Shown one piece after another: positions 43,034 to 51,514 of a stretch of DNA of 64,000 nucleotides. The first letter of the stretch is position 1. Each line of letters opens with the position of its first letter. Below the pieces are notes generated by a model that saw only the letters and a program-made list of their open reading frames with translations, searched no databases and was not told where the DNA came from. A program made the position numbers and the translations under genes. Source of the DNA: Paenibacillus pectinilyticus (GTDB taxonomy: Bacteria; Bacillota; Bacilli; Paenibacillales; NBRC-103111); NCBI RefSeq assembly GCF_001700435.1, contig NZ_LYPC01000025.1, forward strand, positions 38,191 to 102,190, in the 5' to 3' direction.

Positions 43034-43900
43034 ATGAACAATTCCATGATCAACTCATCGGTATCCATGCATAGCTTACAGCAAAAGCTGGATATTCTCT
43101 CCAATAACATAGCAAATGTTAATACCAATGGCTTCAAGAAGAAAGAAGCCTCCTTCGAGGATGTCTTGACGAATGTGCAAGCACAACCCGAAGGATTCCG
43201 TCAACAAGGCCGGTTCTCGCCATTAGGCTTTAACCAAGGTTGGGGTTCGAGACTTGTGCAAATTCAGACGAATTTGTCACAGGGTCCGATCCATCCTACG
43301 GGTCTTCCGACTGACTTCGCCATCCAAGGCGATGGTTTGTTTGAAGTGTCCGTCAGCAAAATAGACGAGAACGGGAATCAAGTCTTTCAGCCTGCGTGGA
43401 CGCGTAATGGCGCATTCAGCTTAACACCGGATGGCACGGGTGGGACAGTCCTTACGACCAAAGAAGGGCACTTTGTTGCAGGAACAGATGGTAATCCAAT
43501 TCATGTGCCGGTTGGGTATCGAGCCGTCGTGGGCAAGGATGGTACGTTTCAAGGCTATAATGAACAGGACCCAGCAGCAGAGCCGATTACGTTAGGTCAG
43601 ATCAAGCTTGTTCGTGTAGTACGTCCGCAACTGCTTCAAGACGTAGGGGACAACCTCTACACACTTCCAGCAGAAGTAACAGCGGGTGAGAAGGCGAACA
43701 TTCTGCAAGATGTGAACGGCGTAGCAGGTACCAATGCGACTCGCGTAAGCTTGATGCAAGGATTCCTGGAGCAATCGAATGTGACACTCTCCGATGAAAT
43801 GACGGACTTGGTTATTGTACAAAGAGCGCTTCAACTGAACTCCCGAGCGATCACATCATCCGATCAGATGATGAACATGGCTAATAACTTGCGCGTGTGA
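43034..43900 (+). CDS. flhP: Flagellar hook-basal body (rod) protein, FlhP type
   Basis: This 288-residue paralogue of the preceding gene has the N-terminal motif QQKLDILSNNIANVNTNGFK, the FAIQGDGLFEV core strand, and the C-terminal DLVIVQRALQLNSRAITSSD helix. It is 24 bases downstream of flhO and surely cotranscribed. AAGGGG precedes the ATG. Confidence 0.93.
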   Translation: MNNSMINSSVSMHSLQQKLDILSNNIANVNTNGFKKKEASFEDVLTNVQAQPEGFRQQGRFSPLGFNQGWGSRLVQIQTNLSQGPIHPTGLPTDFAIQGDGLFEVSVSKIDENGNQVFQPAWTRNGAFSLTPDGTGGTVLTTKEGHFVAGTDGNPIHVPVGYRAVVGKDGTFQGYNEQDPAAEPITLGQIKLVRVVRPQLLQDVGDNLYTLPAEVTAGEKANILQDVNGVAGTNATRVSLMQGFLEQSNVTLSDEMTDLVIVQRALQLNSRAITSSDQMMNMANNLRV

Positions 43901-43924
43901 TGTAGAAAGGAAGGGATAGGCTCG

Positions 43925-44143
43925 ATGGTAGACAAGCCTGCTCCAGTCAAAAAGACACCACGGCCGAAATGGCAAAAGATCGTTTGGCTGATTATCAAAA
44001 TCATACGTATTCCAGTGCTAAGTGTACTAGCCATCTATATAGGTTTATGGGTAGGTTACACGAAGCTAGGTCATCAGCCCTCATCCGAAATTTTACATAT
44101 CAGTACGTGGCGGCACTTATACGATCTCGTTTTTGGAAATTAA
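43925..44143 (+). CDS. Small single-pass membrane protein, EpuA family
   Basis: This 72-residue protein has a basic, proline-rich N-terminus (PVKKTPRPKWQK), one membrane helix at about residues 20-46 and a short outer tail starting TKLGHQPSSEILH. Database entries for this family (EpuA) often carry the misleading name 'DNA-directed RNA polymerase subunit beta'; nothing here resembles polymerase. Function unknown. It follows flhP by 24 bases behind GAAAGGAAGGG. Confidence 0.75.
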   Translation: MVDKPAPVKKTPRPKWQKIVWLIIKIIRIPVLSVLAIYIGLWVGYTKLGHQPSSEILHISTWRHLYDLVFGN

Positions 44144-44147
44144 TTTA

Positions 44148-44167
44148 AACTCCCGCAGGGGAGTTTT
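44148..44167 (+). terminator. Terminator after the EpuA-like gene
   Basis: AACTCCC and GGGAGTT form a perfect 7-bp stem around GCAG, ending in TTTTA. It closes the mbl-flhO-flhP unit. Confidence 0.8.
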
Positions 44168-44174
44168 ATTTGTG

Positions 44175-44216
44175 AATAAACCCATCCGTCCGCGAAGGAC
44201 GGTTTAGTGGTTTATT
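44175..44216. repeat. Two-storey inverted repeat after the terminator
   Basis: Outer arms AATAAACC (44175-44182) and GGTTTATT (44209-44216) enclose a perfect inner stem CCGTCC/GGACGG (44186-44202). It follows directly after a complete terminator, so its role is unclear; a second terminator or an RNA end-protecting structure are options. Confidence 0.65.
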
Positions 44217-44298
44217 TTGTGTGCAAGCGGCGTTATAATGATAAGAAGGTTATATCTGTCAAATATCGGATCGGATTCTTTGGCACAGGAGGAGTACC

Positions 44299-44817
44299 TT
44301 GAATATACCGAACATGCTCACGTTTAGCAGGTTTGTACTAATCCCCGTGTACCTCGTGCTTTTTTTCAATGGCCACATCCGAATCTCCTTCGTCATCTTG
44401 CTGGTAGCTGGACTCACGGATATTTTAGATGGCTATATCGCAAGAACACGTAAGCTCATTACCCCTATGGGTGTTATGCTAGATCCGCTTGCCGATAAAT
44501 GTATGATGATCGCAGTCATCTTGTCTTTGCTCATCTCGCAGATGATTCCTTGGCAAGCAGCGGCGGCTATGTTTATACGTGACGCAGGGATGATTATAGG
44601 CTCAGCCTTTTTTCATTTCAGAGGGAAATTAACCGTACCAGCCAATGTCATGGGGAAGCTAACGACAGTTCTCTACTATTTTGCCATCCTTTTTATTGTA
44701 TTTGAGCTTAATTTCGCGATCACTTACCTATGGTTTGTTATAGGGGTCTCATTCCTAACATCATTTATTTATATTTTTCAATTCTTGCTGCTTAATCGAG
44801 GGGTTCGGGCCAAATAA
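44299..44817 (+). CDS. CDP-alcohol phosphatidyltransferase (PgsA-like)
   Basis: This 172-residue membrane enzyme has the full catalytic motif DG-x2-AR-x8-G-x3-D-x3-D, written here as DGYIAR, then G, D and DK in GVMLDPLADK (about residues 37-63). It joins CDP-diacylglycerol to an alcohol, most probably glycerol 3-phosphate for phosphatidylglycerol. The shape resembles B. subtilis PgsA and its paralogues, and I cannot distinguish these. The start is TTG at 44299, six bases after AGGAGGAG. Confidence 0.85.
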   Translation: MNIPNMLTFSRFVLIPVYLVLFFNGHIRISFVILLVAGLTDILDGYIARTRKLITPMGVMLDPLADKCMMIAVILSLLISQMIPWQAAAAMFIRDAGMIIGSAFFHFRGKLTVPANVMGKLTTVLYYFAILFIVFELNFAITYLWFVIGVSFLTSFIYIFQFLLLNRGVRAK

Positions 44818-44939
44818 CCGAAAAAGTACTGCCTTATGAATAGAAAAAAGAGCCTATGTAGGGATCTGCGGCACAGACCTTTACATAAGCTCCCCTTATA
44901 TGAACCTTCACTTCTGCAGGGCATGAAGGGACCTCCCTA

Positions 44940-44968
44940 TTGTAAGTAATTCCCTTGTATTTTATACA
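44940..44968 (+). promoter_or_regulatory. Promoter candidate for fabZ with overlapping palindrome
   Basis: TTGTAA (44940-44945) and TATACA (44963-44968) are 17 bases apart, each matching 4 of 6 consensus positions. The perfect inverted repeat CTTGTAT-TTT-ATACAAG (44954-44970) covers the -10, which would suit a repressor site. Confidence 0.5.
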
Positions 44969-44995
44969 AGTATTCGAAAGGAGCACGAACGCACG

Positions 44996-45424
44996 ATGCT
45001 AGATATTAATCAAATTCAAGAGATCATTCCTCACCGTCCGCCTTTCCTTCTCGTTGACCGCATTTTGGAGGTTGAAGAAGGGGTTCGAGCTGTAGGGATT
45101 AAGAATGTTACGATCAATGAACCTTTTTTCACGGGTCACTTTCCCGGATATCCCGTAATGCCAGGGGTTCTGATTGTAGAAGCCTTAGCTCAAGTAGGAG
45201 CAGTTGCCGTCCTGTCGATGCCAGAATATAGAGGCAAAATCGGCCTGTTTGCAGGCGTTGATGGTGTTCGCTTCCGCCAGCAGGTTGTACCAGGCGATAC
45301 CCTTACACTTGAAATGACGATTACACGAATTAAAGGCACCATTGTCAAAGGTCAAGCCGTCGCTAAAGTCGGTGATAAAGTGGTAGTCGAAGGTGAGCTT
45401 ATGTTCGCCCTTGCTAATAAATAA
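44996..45424 (+). CDS. fabZ: 3-hydroxyacyl-ACP dehydratase
   Basis: This 142-residue hot-dog fold enzyme of fatty acid elongation shows IIPHRPPFLLVDRI, catalytic H48 in TGHFPGYPVMPGVL and E62 in IVEALAQVGAV. The length is standard. AAGGAG is 13 bases from the ATG, slightly far. The same gene neighbours flhP in B. subtilis (ywpB), so the context is conserved. Confidence 0.97.
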   Translation: MLDINQIQEIIPHRPPFLLVDRILEVEEGVRAVGIKNVTINEPFFTGHFPGYPVMPGVLIVEALAQVGAVAVLSMPEYRGKIGLFAGVDGVRFRQQVVPGDTLTLEMTITRIKGTIVKGQAVAKVGDKVVVEGELMFALANK

Positions 45425-45458
45425 TCCCATATCTATAAAGGAGATGAACCTGACGACG

Positions 45459-47153
45459 ATGACGCGTGTACAAACAGAGTATCAATTATGGCTGCAAGAT
45501 CCAGCTGTCGATGAGCAAACGAAGCAAGAACTGCGAGCTATTCGGGACGACGAGAGAGAAATCGAGGATCGTTTTTATAAAGATCTTGAATTTGGGACAG
45601 GCGGTCTCCGTGGCGTAATCGGCGCAGGTACGAATCGTATCAATGTGTACACTGTGGGGCGTGCCAGCCAAGGCTTGGCATCGTATGTCAATGGAACAGG
45701 TGCAGCTAACCCTGCGATCGTTCTTGCCTATGATTCCCGTCATATGTCACCGGAGTTTGCATTAGAAGCAGCACTTGTCTTCGCAGGCAATGGGATTAAA
45801 GCATATTTGTTCCAGACGCTGCATGCAACGCCTCAGCTTTCTTTTGCTGTGAGATACTTAGGTGCGGCAGCAGGTGTTGTCGTAACGGCAAGTCACAATC
45901 CACCAGAATATAATGGCTACAAAGTATATGGCGCAGACGGCGGGCAGTTGGTGCCTGAGTTTGCGGAACAGGTCATTGACCTGGTTCAGAGCATTGATTC
46001 TTTTGATAAAGTAAAGAAGCTATCTCAGGAAGAAGCGGAAGCACAAGGGCTTCTAGCTTGGTTAGGCGATGATGTTGATCAAGCTTACATACAGGCAGTC
46101 ACTGCGATTAGTCAAAACCCAGACGTAATCAAGGAAATCAGCGATGACTTCCGTGTTATTTTTACACCGCTGCATGGCGCTGGGAATGTGCCTGTTCGCG
46201 AAGTGCTGAAAGCCGTAGGCTTTGGACAAGTCCGCGTTGTGGCTGAGCAGGAGCTGCCAGATCCGCAGTTCTCTACGGTGAAATCGCCGAATCCAGAAGA
46301 GCGTGAAGCTTTCACGCTAGCCATCGCGCAAGCGAAGGACTGGAATGCGGATATCATCATCGGAACAGATCCAGACGCTGACCGTATGGGTGCAGTGGTG
46401 AAGGATGCGAATGGCGAGTATGTGGTACTTACGGGCAACCAGTCCGGTGCGATTATCGTGAACTACCTGCTATCCAGTATGAAAGAGCGTGGAACCCTGC
46501 CTGCGAATGGCGTTGTGATCAAGACGATCGTAACGAGCGAGCTGGGCGCCGCGGTTGCGAACCATTACGGCATTCCAACGTTGAACACCTTAACAGGCTT
46601 TAAGTATATCGGTGAAAAAATGTCGCAATTCGAAAAAACTGGTGAGCATACGTTCTTATTCGGTTACGAAGAGAGCTACGGCTACTTAGCTGGCAGCTAT
46701 GCCCGTGACAAGGATGCGGTCATCGCAGCTATGTTAATCGCAGAAGCGGCAGCTTTTTATAAGAAGCAAGGCAAGACTTTATATGAAGTGCTGCAGGGGC
46801 TATACGAATCCTTTGGCTACTTTTTGGAAAAACTGGAATCAAGAACGCTTAAAGGGAAAGACGGCGTAGAACAAATTGGACGCATGGTGGAAGCGTGGAG
46901 AACGAATCCTCCTGCTGAGATCGGCGGCACACGTGTTAGCTCCGTAGAAGACTATGCGCAAGGCATTCAAGACTTGCCTCGCGAGAACGTATTGAAGTTC
47001 AAGCTGGAGGATGGATCGTGGTTCTGCTTGCGTCCATCGGGAACAGAACCGAAAATTAAGTTCTATTTCGCGGTACAAGGGGCGACAGGTCCTGAAGCTG
47101 CAAAACAGCTGGATAGCATTATTCAATACGTGCTTAATCGTGTAGACGGATAG
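45459..47153 (+). CDS. pgcA: Phosphoglucomutase/phosphomannomutase family enzyme (PgcA-like)
   Basis: This phosphohexomutase of about 565 residues has the catalytic serine loop TASHNPPEYNGYKVYGADGG, the metal loop GTDPDADRMGAV, the sugar-binding GYEESYGYL and the phosphate site LRPSGTEPKIKFY. It converts glucose 6-phosphate to glucose 1-phosphate for UDP-glucose and wall polymers. The start is unclear. AAGGAG at 45438-45443 abuts the ATG at 45444, lies 15 bases from the ATG at 45459, and is ideally spaced for a CTG at 45450. I give the first well-placed ATG downstream. Confidence 0.93.
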   Translation: MTRVQTEYQLWLQDPAVDEQTKQELRAIRDDEREIEDRFYKDLEFGTGGLRGVIGAGTNRINVYTVGRASQGLASYVNGTGAANPAIVLAYDSRHMSPEFALEAALVFAGNGIKAYLFQTLHATPQLSFAVRYLGAAAGVVVTASHNPPEYNGYKVYGADGGQLVPEFAEQVIDLVQSIDSFDKVKKLSQEEAEAQGLLAWLGDDVDQAYIQAVTAISQNPDVIKEISDDFRVIFTPLHGAGNVPVREVLKAVGFGQVRVVAEQELPDPQFSTVKSPNPEEREAFTLAIAQAKDWNADIIIGTDPDADRMGAVVKDANGEYVVLTGNQSGAIIVNYLLSSMKERGTLPANGVVIKTIVTSELGAAVANHYGIPTLNTLTGFKYIGEKMSQFEKTGEHTFLFGYEESYGYLAGSYARDKDAVIAAMLIAEAAAFYKKQGKTLYEVLQGLYESFGYFLEKLESRTLKGKDGVEQIGRMVEAWRTNPPAEIGGTRVSSVEDYAQGIQDLPRENVLKFKLEDGSWFCLRPSGTEPKIKFYFAVQGATGPEAAKQLDSIIQYVLNRVDG

Positions 47154-47337
47154 AGAACTAAGTGGAACAGAACCTCTTCAGAACCTAAATGAGGGATAGA
47201 TCGTCTAATAGAATGGCTGGATACGAAATCTACCATGCATTGGACGTTTTTCCCGCGTTTGGGAGCGGAGAGGTTTTCGAATGTATAAGGGATCCAACTT
47301 GTAAACAAAAAGTAAATGCTCTGAGGAGTGGACAAGC

Positions 47338-49389
47338 GTGAATTTGTATCAAACCTGGAATAACCCGTTAAGAAATATCCTATGGTGGTTCGTTATTATT
47401 GGCATGCTGTGCTCGTTACCGTTAGCCTATGCCCGTCACCAAACCGAAACCTCGGCGAACCAAGTCGAATTTGTATTTGACTATCGTGATCTCTTGGACA
47501 TTGCCGATCTGCAAACCAATCCACAGGGTTATGTAAACACCGAGCTTCCCAAAATGAAAGCCGCGGGCATCAGTTCGATGGCCGTGTATGAGAGCACCTT
47601 GGCGGAGTTCAAAGAAAGTCGTCGTATCGACATGTACAACTCGCGTGATGCGGCTGCCCTTACACAAACGTTTGGTAATCCGAACGAGAATTTCACTTAT
47701 GTGCTGTTCGCGGATAGCCAAACACAGCAGAAGTTAGAACCGCTTATCAAGAAAACGTTCGCAGACCTTAAGGTCGATGTAAAGCCGTGGAGTTTCAAGA
47801 ATAGGAATGGCCTTGTTATCCAGATGAGCATGGATGACGCCTCGATGAAAGTCATGGATCCAGATCCGATTGCCTTGCAAATGCTGAAGGATCAGGGCTT
47901 CCAGATCGTTGTACGCCTATCCAATCGCAGACCTTTCAACACCAATGAGATGGATGCCTTGTTGAAACAGTTTCATGATCTTGGCGTGAAGCGAATCATT
48001 GTAGATGGGAATGAGGTTCCAGGCTACACCGAAGAAAATACAGAAATGAATTTGAACAAAATGGCTGATCTTCTTCATAAAAATGGCATTGGGCTGGCAG
48101 CAATTGAGCTCTTGAAGGAGCCACAGAAGGGCTTCAGCACCTTAGCCAAAGAAACGAATTACGATGTTGTGCGGCTGCACTCTTTTACAGAAAAAGATGG
48201 TGATAAGCTGACAGAGCCGCTGAAGAAAGTGGAGCTTGCTGATCGTATTCAAGGCATGGCAGACCGACTTGTTTTAGCTGTCAAAGATCGTAACATCCGT
48301 ATGGTCTTCTTGAATGCACATGCTGTGAAAAGCGTGGATAAAGGGAAATTAGTAGATCCGTTGGCCTCATATTATGAGAGCTTACAAGGCAAAGACGGTG
48401 CGATCCCACGTATTGAGAAGGTTGGCTTTACCCTCGGACCCGCAGAAGCCTTCGATGTACATAGCACAGGCTGGCAAAAGGTAGCTCGTATTTTCTTACT
48501 CGTAGGCGGGTTGAGCCTTATTGTATGGATGCTGTCTTTCTTCTTGCCGGAATTAACGCTTATCTTCTTTGTTATCGGTTTAATAGGTCTTGTGGGCCTA
48601 CATACACTTTCGGCAAACCTGTATGCGCAAGGACTTGCTCTTGCGACTGCAATTAGCGCACCTAGTGTGGCAGTCATGCTGGCAATTCGCTCTGTACGAT
48701 CGGGTGCTGCAGCTAAGTGGAAATCAGGACTCGCTTTTGGCCTTTGGACGTTGCTGAAAACATCGGCAATCTCGCTGCTAGGTGTTGTGTATGAAGTCGC
48801 GTTGCTGAACCACATTACCTATTCACTGGTTCTTCAACAGTTCCGCGGCGTAGGCATGTTGCATCTCCTACCGATTGGTATTGCTGGGTTGTATCTCTTA
48901 TTCTTTAGTGAGAATAATACGTACAAGGAGAAGGCGGCGAATGTTCGCAGAATACTTTCTTCCTATATTAGTGTCTTGTGGATTGTCATTGCAGGTGTAG
49001 GACTTGCAGCTATCTACTACTACTTGTCACGTACTGGGAATGAAGGACAAGCCTCCACCGTGGAGAAATTATTCCGTTCTTTCTTGGAAAATACGTTAGG
49101 CGTACGTCCACGGACGAAGGAATTCTTAGTGGCTCATCCGATTTTCTTACTGGGTGCTTACTTATCCGTTCGTTATCGCCATGCGGTGTATTTGCTCTTC
49201 ATAGGCGTGATTGGCCAACTTTCCTTAGTGGATACCTTTGCTCATCTGCATACGCCGCTGCACATCTCCCTAATTCGTATCTTTTACGGATTAATATTAG
49301 GAGCTATCATCGGAATCGTTCTCATTGCAGTTTGGGAAATACTCACAAGGAGTTGGAAGAGATGGGTACAGCCCCAAGTGTCAAAATAG
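47338..49389 (+). CDS. DUF5693 family membrane protein
   Basis: This 683-residue protein has one N-terminal helix (about residues 13-31), a soluble outer domain of about 350 residues, and some eight membrane helices from about residue 383 to the end. The soluble part begins VEFVFDYRDLLDIA and has a TIM-barrel-like alternation of strands and helices with IIVDGNEVPGY. I recognise it as the DUF5693 type that regularly precedes csaB; no function is proven. It may export or modify wall polymer units. The start is GTG at 47338 after GAGGAG, and the end overlaps csaB. Confidence 0.82.
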   Translation: MNLYQTWNNPLRNILWWFVIIGMLCSLPLAYARHQTETSANQVEFVFDYRDLLDIADLQTNPQGYVNTELPKMKAAGISSMAVYESTLAEFKESRRIDMYNSRDAAALTQTFGNPNENFTYVLFADSQTQQKLEPLIKKTFADLKVDVKPWSFKNRNGLVIQMSMDDASMKVMDPDPIALQMLKDQGFQIVVRLSNRRPFNTNEMDALLKQFHDLGVKRIIVDGNEVPGYTEENTEMNLNKMADLLHKNGIGLAAIELLKEPQKGFSTLAKETNYDVVRLHSFTEKDGDKLTEPLKKVELADRIQGMADRLVLAVKDRNIRMVFLNAHAVKSVDKGKLVDPLASYYESLQGKDGAIPRIEKVGFTLGPAEAFDVHSTGWQKVARIFLLVGGLSLIVWMLSFFLPELTLIFFVIGLIGLVGLHTLSANLYAQGLALATAISAPSVAVMLAIRSVRSGAAAKWKSGLAFGLWTLLKTSAISLLGVVYEVALLNHITYSLVLQQFRGVGMLHLLPIGIAGLYLLFFSENNTYKEKAANVRRILSSYISVLWIVIAGVGLAAIYYYLSRTGNEGQASTVEKLFRSFLENTLGVRPRTKEFLVAHPIFLLGAYLSVRYRHAVYLLFIGVIGQLSLVDTFAHLHTPLHISLIRIFYGLILGAIIGIVLIAVWEILTRSWKRWVQPQVSK

Positions 49390-50495
49390 CGTTATCCGGC
49401 TACTACGGCTTCGATAATAGTGGGGATGAGGCTGTGCTGCAGTCGATTTTATTTGCTTTGCAGGAGCAAGGTAAAGAACAAGGTATTCAGATTGAGCCTA
49501 TCGTACTTTCGGCTAACCCAGAGAAAACCTCAGCCATGTATGGGGTCAAAGCGTATCACCGCATGAAGCCAGGTCCTCTTCTTCGTGCTTTGCGGGAGTC
49601 AGACGGCTTAATCAGCGGAGGCGGAAGCCTTCTGCAAGATGCGACAAGCTCGAAGACAATCCCGTATTACTTGGCTGTCTTGAAGCTGGCACAATGGCTT
49701 GGAAAGCCAACGTTTATATATTCACAAGGTATCGGGCCCGTAAGCCGGCCGATGTTCTATGGCTGGATCCGCAGCGTATTCAAGCGCTGCGCCTTCGTGT
49801 CGGTCCGCGACACAGAGTCCGCGGACTTATTGGGTCGGATGCGCCTCCCGCGAGAGCGCATCACGGTCGTGCCTGACCCGGTGATGGGCTTGCCCCTCCG
49901 GGGTGGTGTTGCGGACGCGCCTAGTGATGGCGTGTCTATCGGTGCAAGTGCGGTGCGGACGATCGGCGTGTCCGTCCGCTTCTGGAACGAAGACCGCTCT
50001 GAGCTGGAAGCTCTCGCGCGGTCGCTGCAATTGCTGCTCGCAGCCCGCACGGATGTGCGGCTGCGGTTCTTGCCCTTCCACCTTCCTTCGGATGAGGTGG
50101 CGTCGCAGTTCGTGATCGACCGCTTGGGCGATCACGCGGGGCGCGCGGAGATGGTGCGTGGCGTCACGCATCCGCAGGATATGCTCGCGCAGGTCGCGGG
50201 CTGCGACCTGCTGATCGGGATGAGGCTGCATTCTTTGATTTATGCAGCCTCGCAGTACGTGCCTATGGTGGGGATCTCGTACGATCCGAAGATCGACCAG
50301 TTCCTCCATAGGCTTGGTATGAAAGCCGCCGCATCGACAGCTAGCTTCGATGCTGAAGCGTTTAGCGAGGAGGCGCTAGGCCTCCTCGATGCTCGTGAGC
50401 AGTGGGCGGCGTCAAGCCGCGCCGCCATCGAAGAGCTGAAGGCGCAAGCTCAGCTACCCGCGCAGCGGATCATTTCCTTTTACAAAAGGAAATAG
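49362..50495 (+). CDS. csaB: Polysaccharide pyruvyltransferase CsaB
   Basis: This enzyme of about 377 residues adds pyruvate ketals to the secondary cell wall polymer, creating the ligand for SLH domains. The GT-B-like fold starts ALSGYYGFDNSGDEAVLQSI; GSLLQDATSSKTIPYYLAVL and IGMRLHSLIYAASQYVPMVG are the other family blocks. The ATG at 49362, nine bases after AAGGAG, is the right start; an in-frame ATG at 49332 lacks a site. The segment from about 49740 to 50460 is visibly G+C-richer than the 5' part and than neighbouring genes. Confidence 0.95.
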   Translation: MGTAPSVKIALSGYYGFDNSGDEAVLQSILFALQEQGKEQGIQIEPIVLSANPEKTSAMYGVKAYHRMKPGPLLRALRESDGLISGGGSLLQDATSSKTIPYYLAVLKLAQWLGKPTFIYSQGIGPVSRPMFYGWIRSVFKRCAFVSVRDTESADLLGRMRLPRERITVVPDPVMGLPLRGGVADAPSDGVSIGASAVRTIGVSVRFWNEDRSELEALARSLQLLLAARTDVRLRFLPFHLPSDEVASQFVIDRLGDHAGRAEMVRGVTHPQDMLAQVAGCDLLIGMRLHSLIYAASQYVPMVGISYDPKIDQFLHRLGMKAAASTASFDAEAFSEEALGLLDAREQWAASSRAAIEELKAQAQLPAQRIISFYKRK

Positions 50496-50582
50496 ACCTT
50501 CAGGGGTGTATTTTTTCAACCTTATACCACGAACAAGCAACCAATTAGCAACTTAAAACGTCAATACTAAGGAAGAGATATC

Positions 50583-51377
50583 ATGAGTTCCACATCGATA
50601 ACGAATAGTGAGCCAGCTGCGCTGGCCTCCTTACAAGCGATACCGAAGGTGCGCATCTATGGTGTACCTATTTCCAAAATGAGCATGAAGCAAACCGTCG
50701 ACTACCTCGCCAATGTCATCGAGTTGAAAAAGCCGCATCAGGTGATTACGGCCAATCCGATTATGGTCATGGCAGCGCAGGACGATCCGTCCTACTTAAG
50801 CATGATGCAGCGAGCGGAGCTCATCGTTCCTGATGGAACGGGTGTCGTTTGGGCGGCAAACCACGTCGGTCAACCTGTTGCGGAACGAGTGCCAGGCTAC
50901 GATTTGATCCATGAGCTGATGAAAGTCGGAGAAAAGAAGAGCTGGAAGGTTTACTTGCTGGGCGCTTCAGATGAAGTGATCCAGGCTGCGGCGGAGAAAA
51001 TTCGAACTTTGTACCCGAAAGTGAGCCTCGTTGGCGTCCGCAACGGCTATTTCAAAGATGCAGAGGATGCCGAAGTGATTCGAGCTATTGTGGATGCTGC
51101 GCCAGATCTTCTTCTCGTAGGAAGAGCGGCAGCGAATCAAGAGCCGTGGATCGGGAAGTACAAGGAACAACTCGGAGTACCAGTAATGATGGGTGTCGGT
51201 GGAAGTTTCGATGTACTTTCGGGCAAGCTAAAAAGAGCACCGGTTCTATTTCAAAAATTACGTCTAGAATGGTTTTACCGCCTTCTGCAGGAGCCTTGGC
51301 GCTACAAAAGGATGCTATTACTCCCGAAATTCGCAATGAAAGTGATGCGAGACAAAGATAACGTCACCAAATCATGA
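50583..51377 (+). CDS. tagA: WecG/TagA/CpsF family glycosyltransferase
   Basis: This 264-residue membrane-associated GT26 enzyme shows ITANPIMVMAAQDDPSYLSM, ELIVPDGTGVVWAA, VYLLGASDEVIQAAAEKI and QEPWIGKYKEQLGVPVMMGV. TagA moves ManNAc from UDP-ManNAc to lipid-linked GlcNAc, so it would use the product of the epimerase at 14102 and the lipid from the TagO-like enzyme downstream. The usual GxPKQExWI block is altered to VGRAAANQEPWI. The basic C-terminus (RLEWFYRLLQEPWRYKRMLL) is the membrane-binding tail. Confidence 0.93.
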   Translation: MSSTSITNSEPAALASLQAIPKVRIYGVPISKMSMKQTVDYLANVIELKKPHQVITANPIMVMAAQDDPSYLSMMQRAELIVPDGTGVVWAANHVGQPVAERVPGYDLIHELMKVGEKKSWKVYLLGASDEVIQAAAEKIRTLYPKVSLVGVRNGYFKDAEDAEVIRAIVDAAPDLLLVGRAAANQEPWIGKYKEQLGVPVMMGVGGSFDVLSGKLKRAPVLFQKLRLEWFYRLLQEPWRYKRMLLLPKFAMKVMRDKDNVTKS

Positions 51378-51514
51378 AAAAATCTATGAAAATTACCTGA
51401 AAACGGTCATTTCAGATGAATTTAGCAGTAGTATTTGTGACGGAATGGGAGTATAATTCATTTCGGCGGATGACCTGACCTGCCACCCATGATAAGAGGA
51501 GCTGTGAAGAAGAC

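Noticed and set aside
50466..50492. Inverted repeat ATTTCCTTTT/AAAAGGAAAT at the end of csaB
   Set aside because: No T-run after the stem and the left arm is coding; may be chance.
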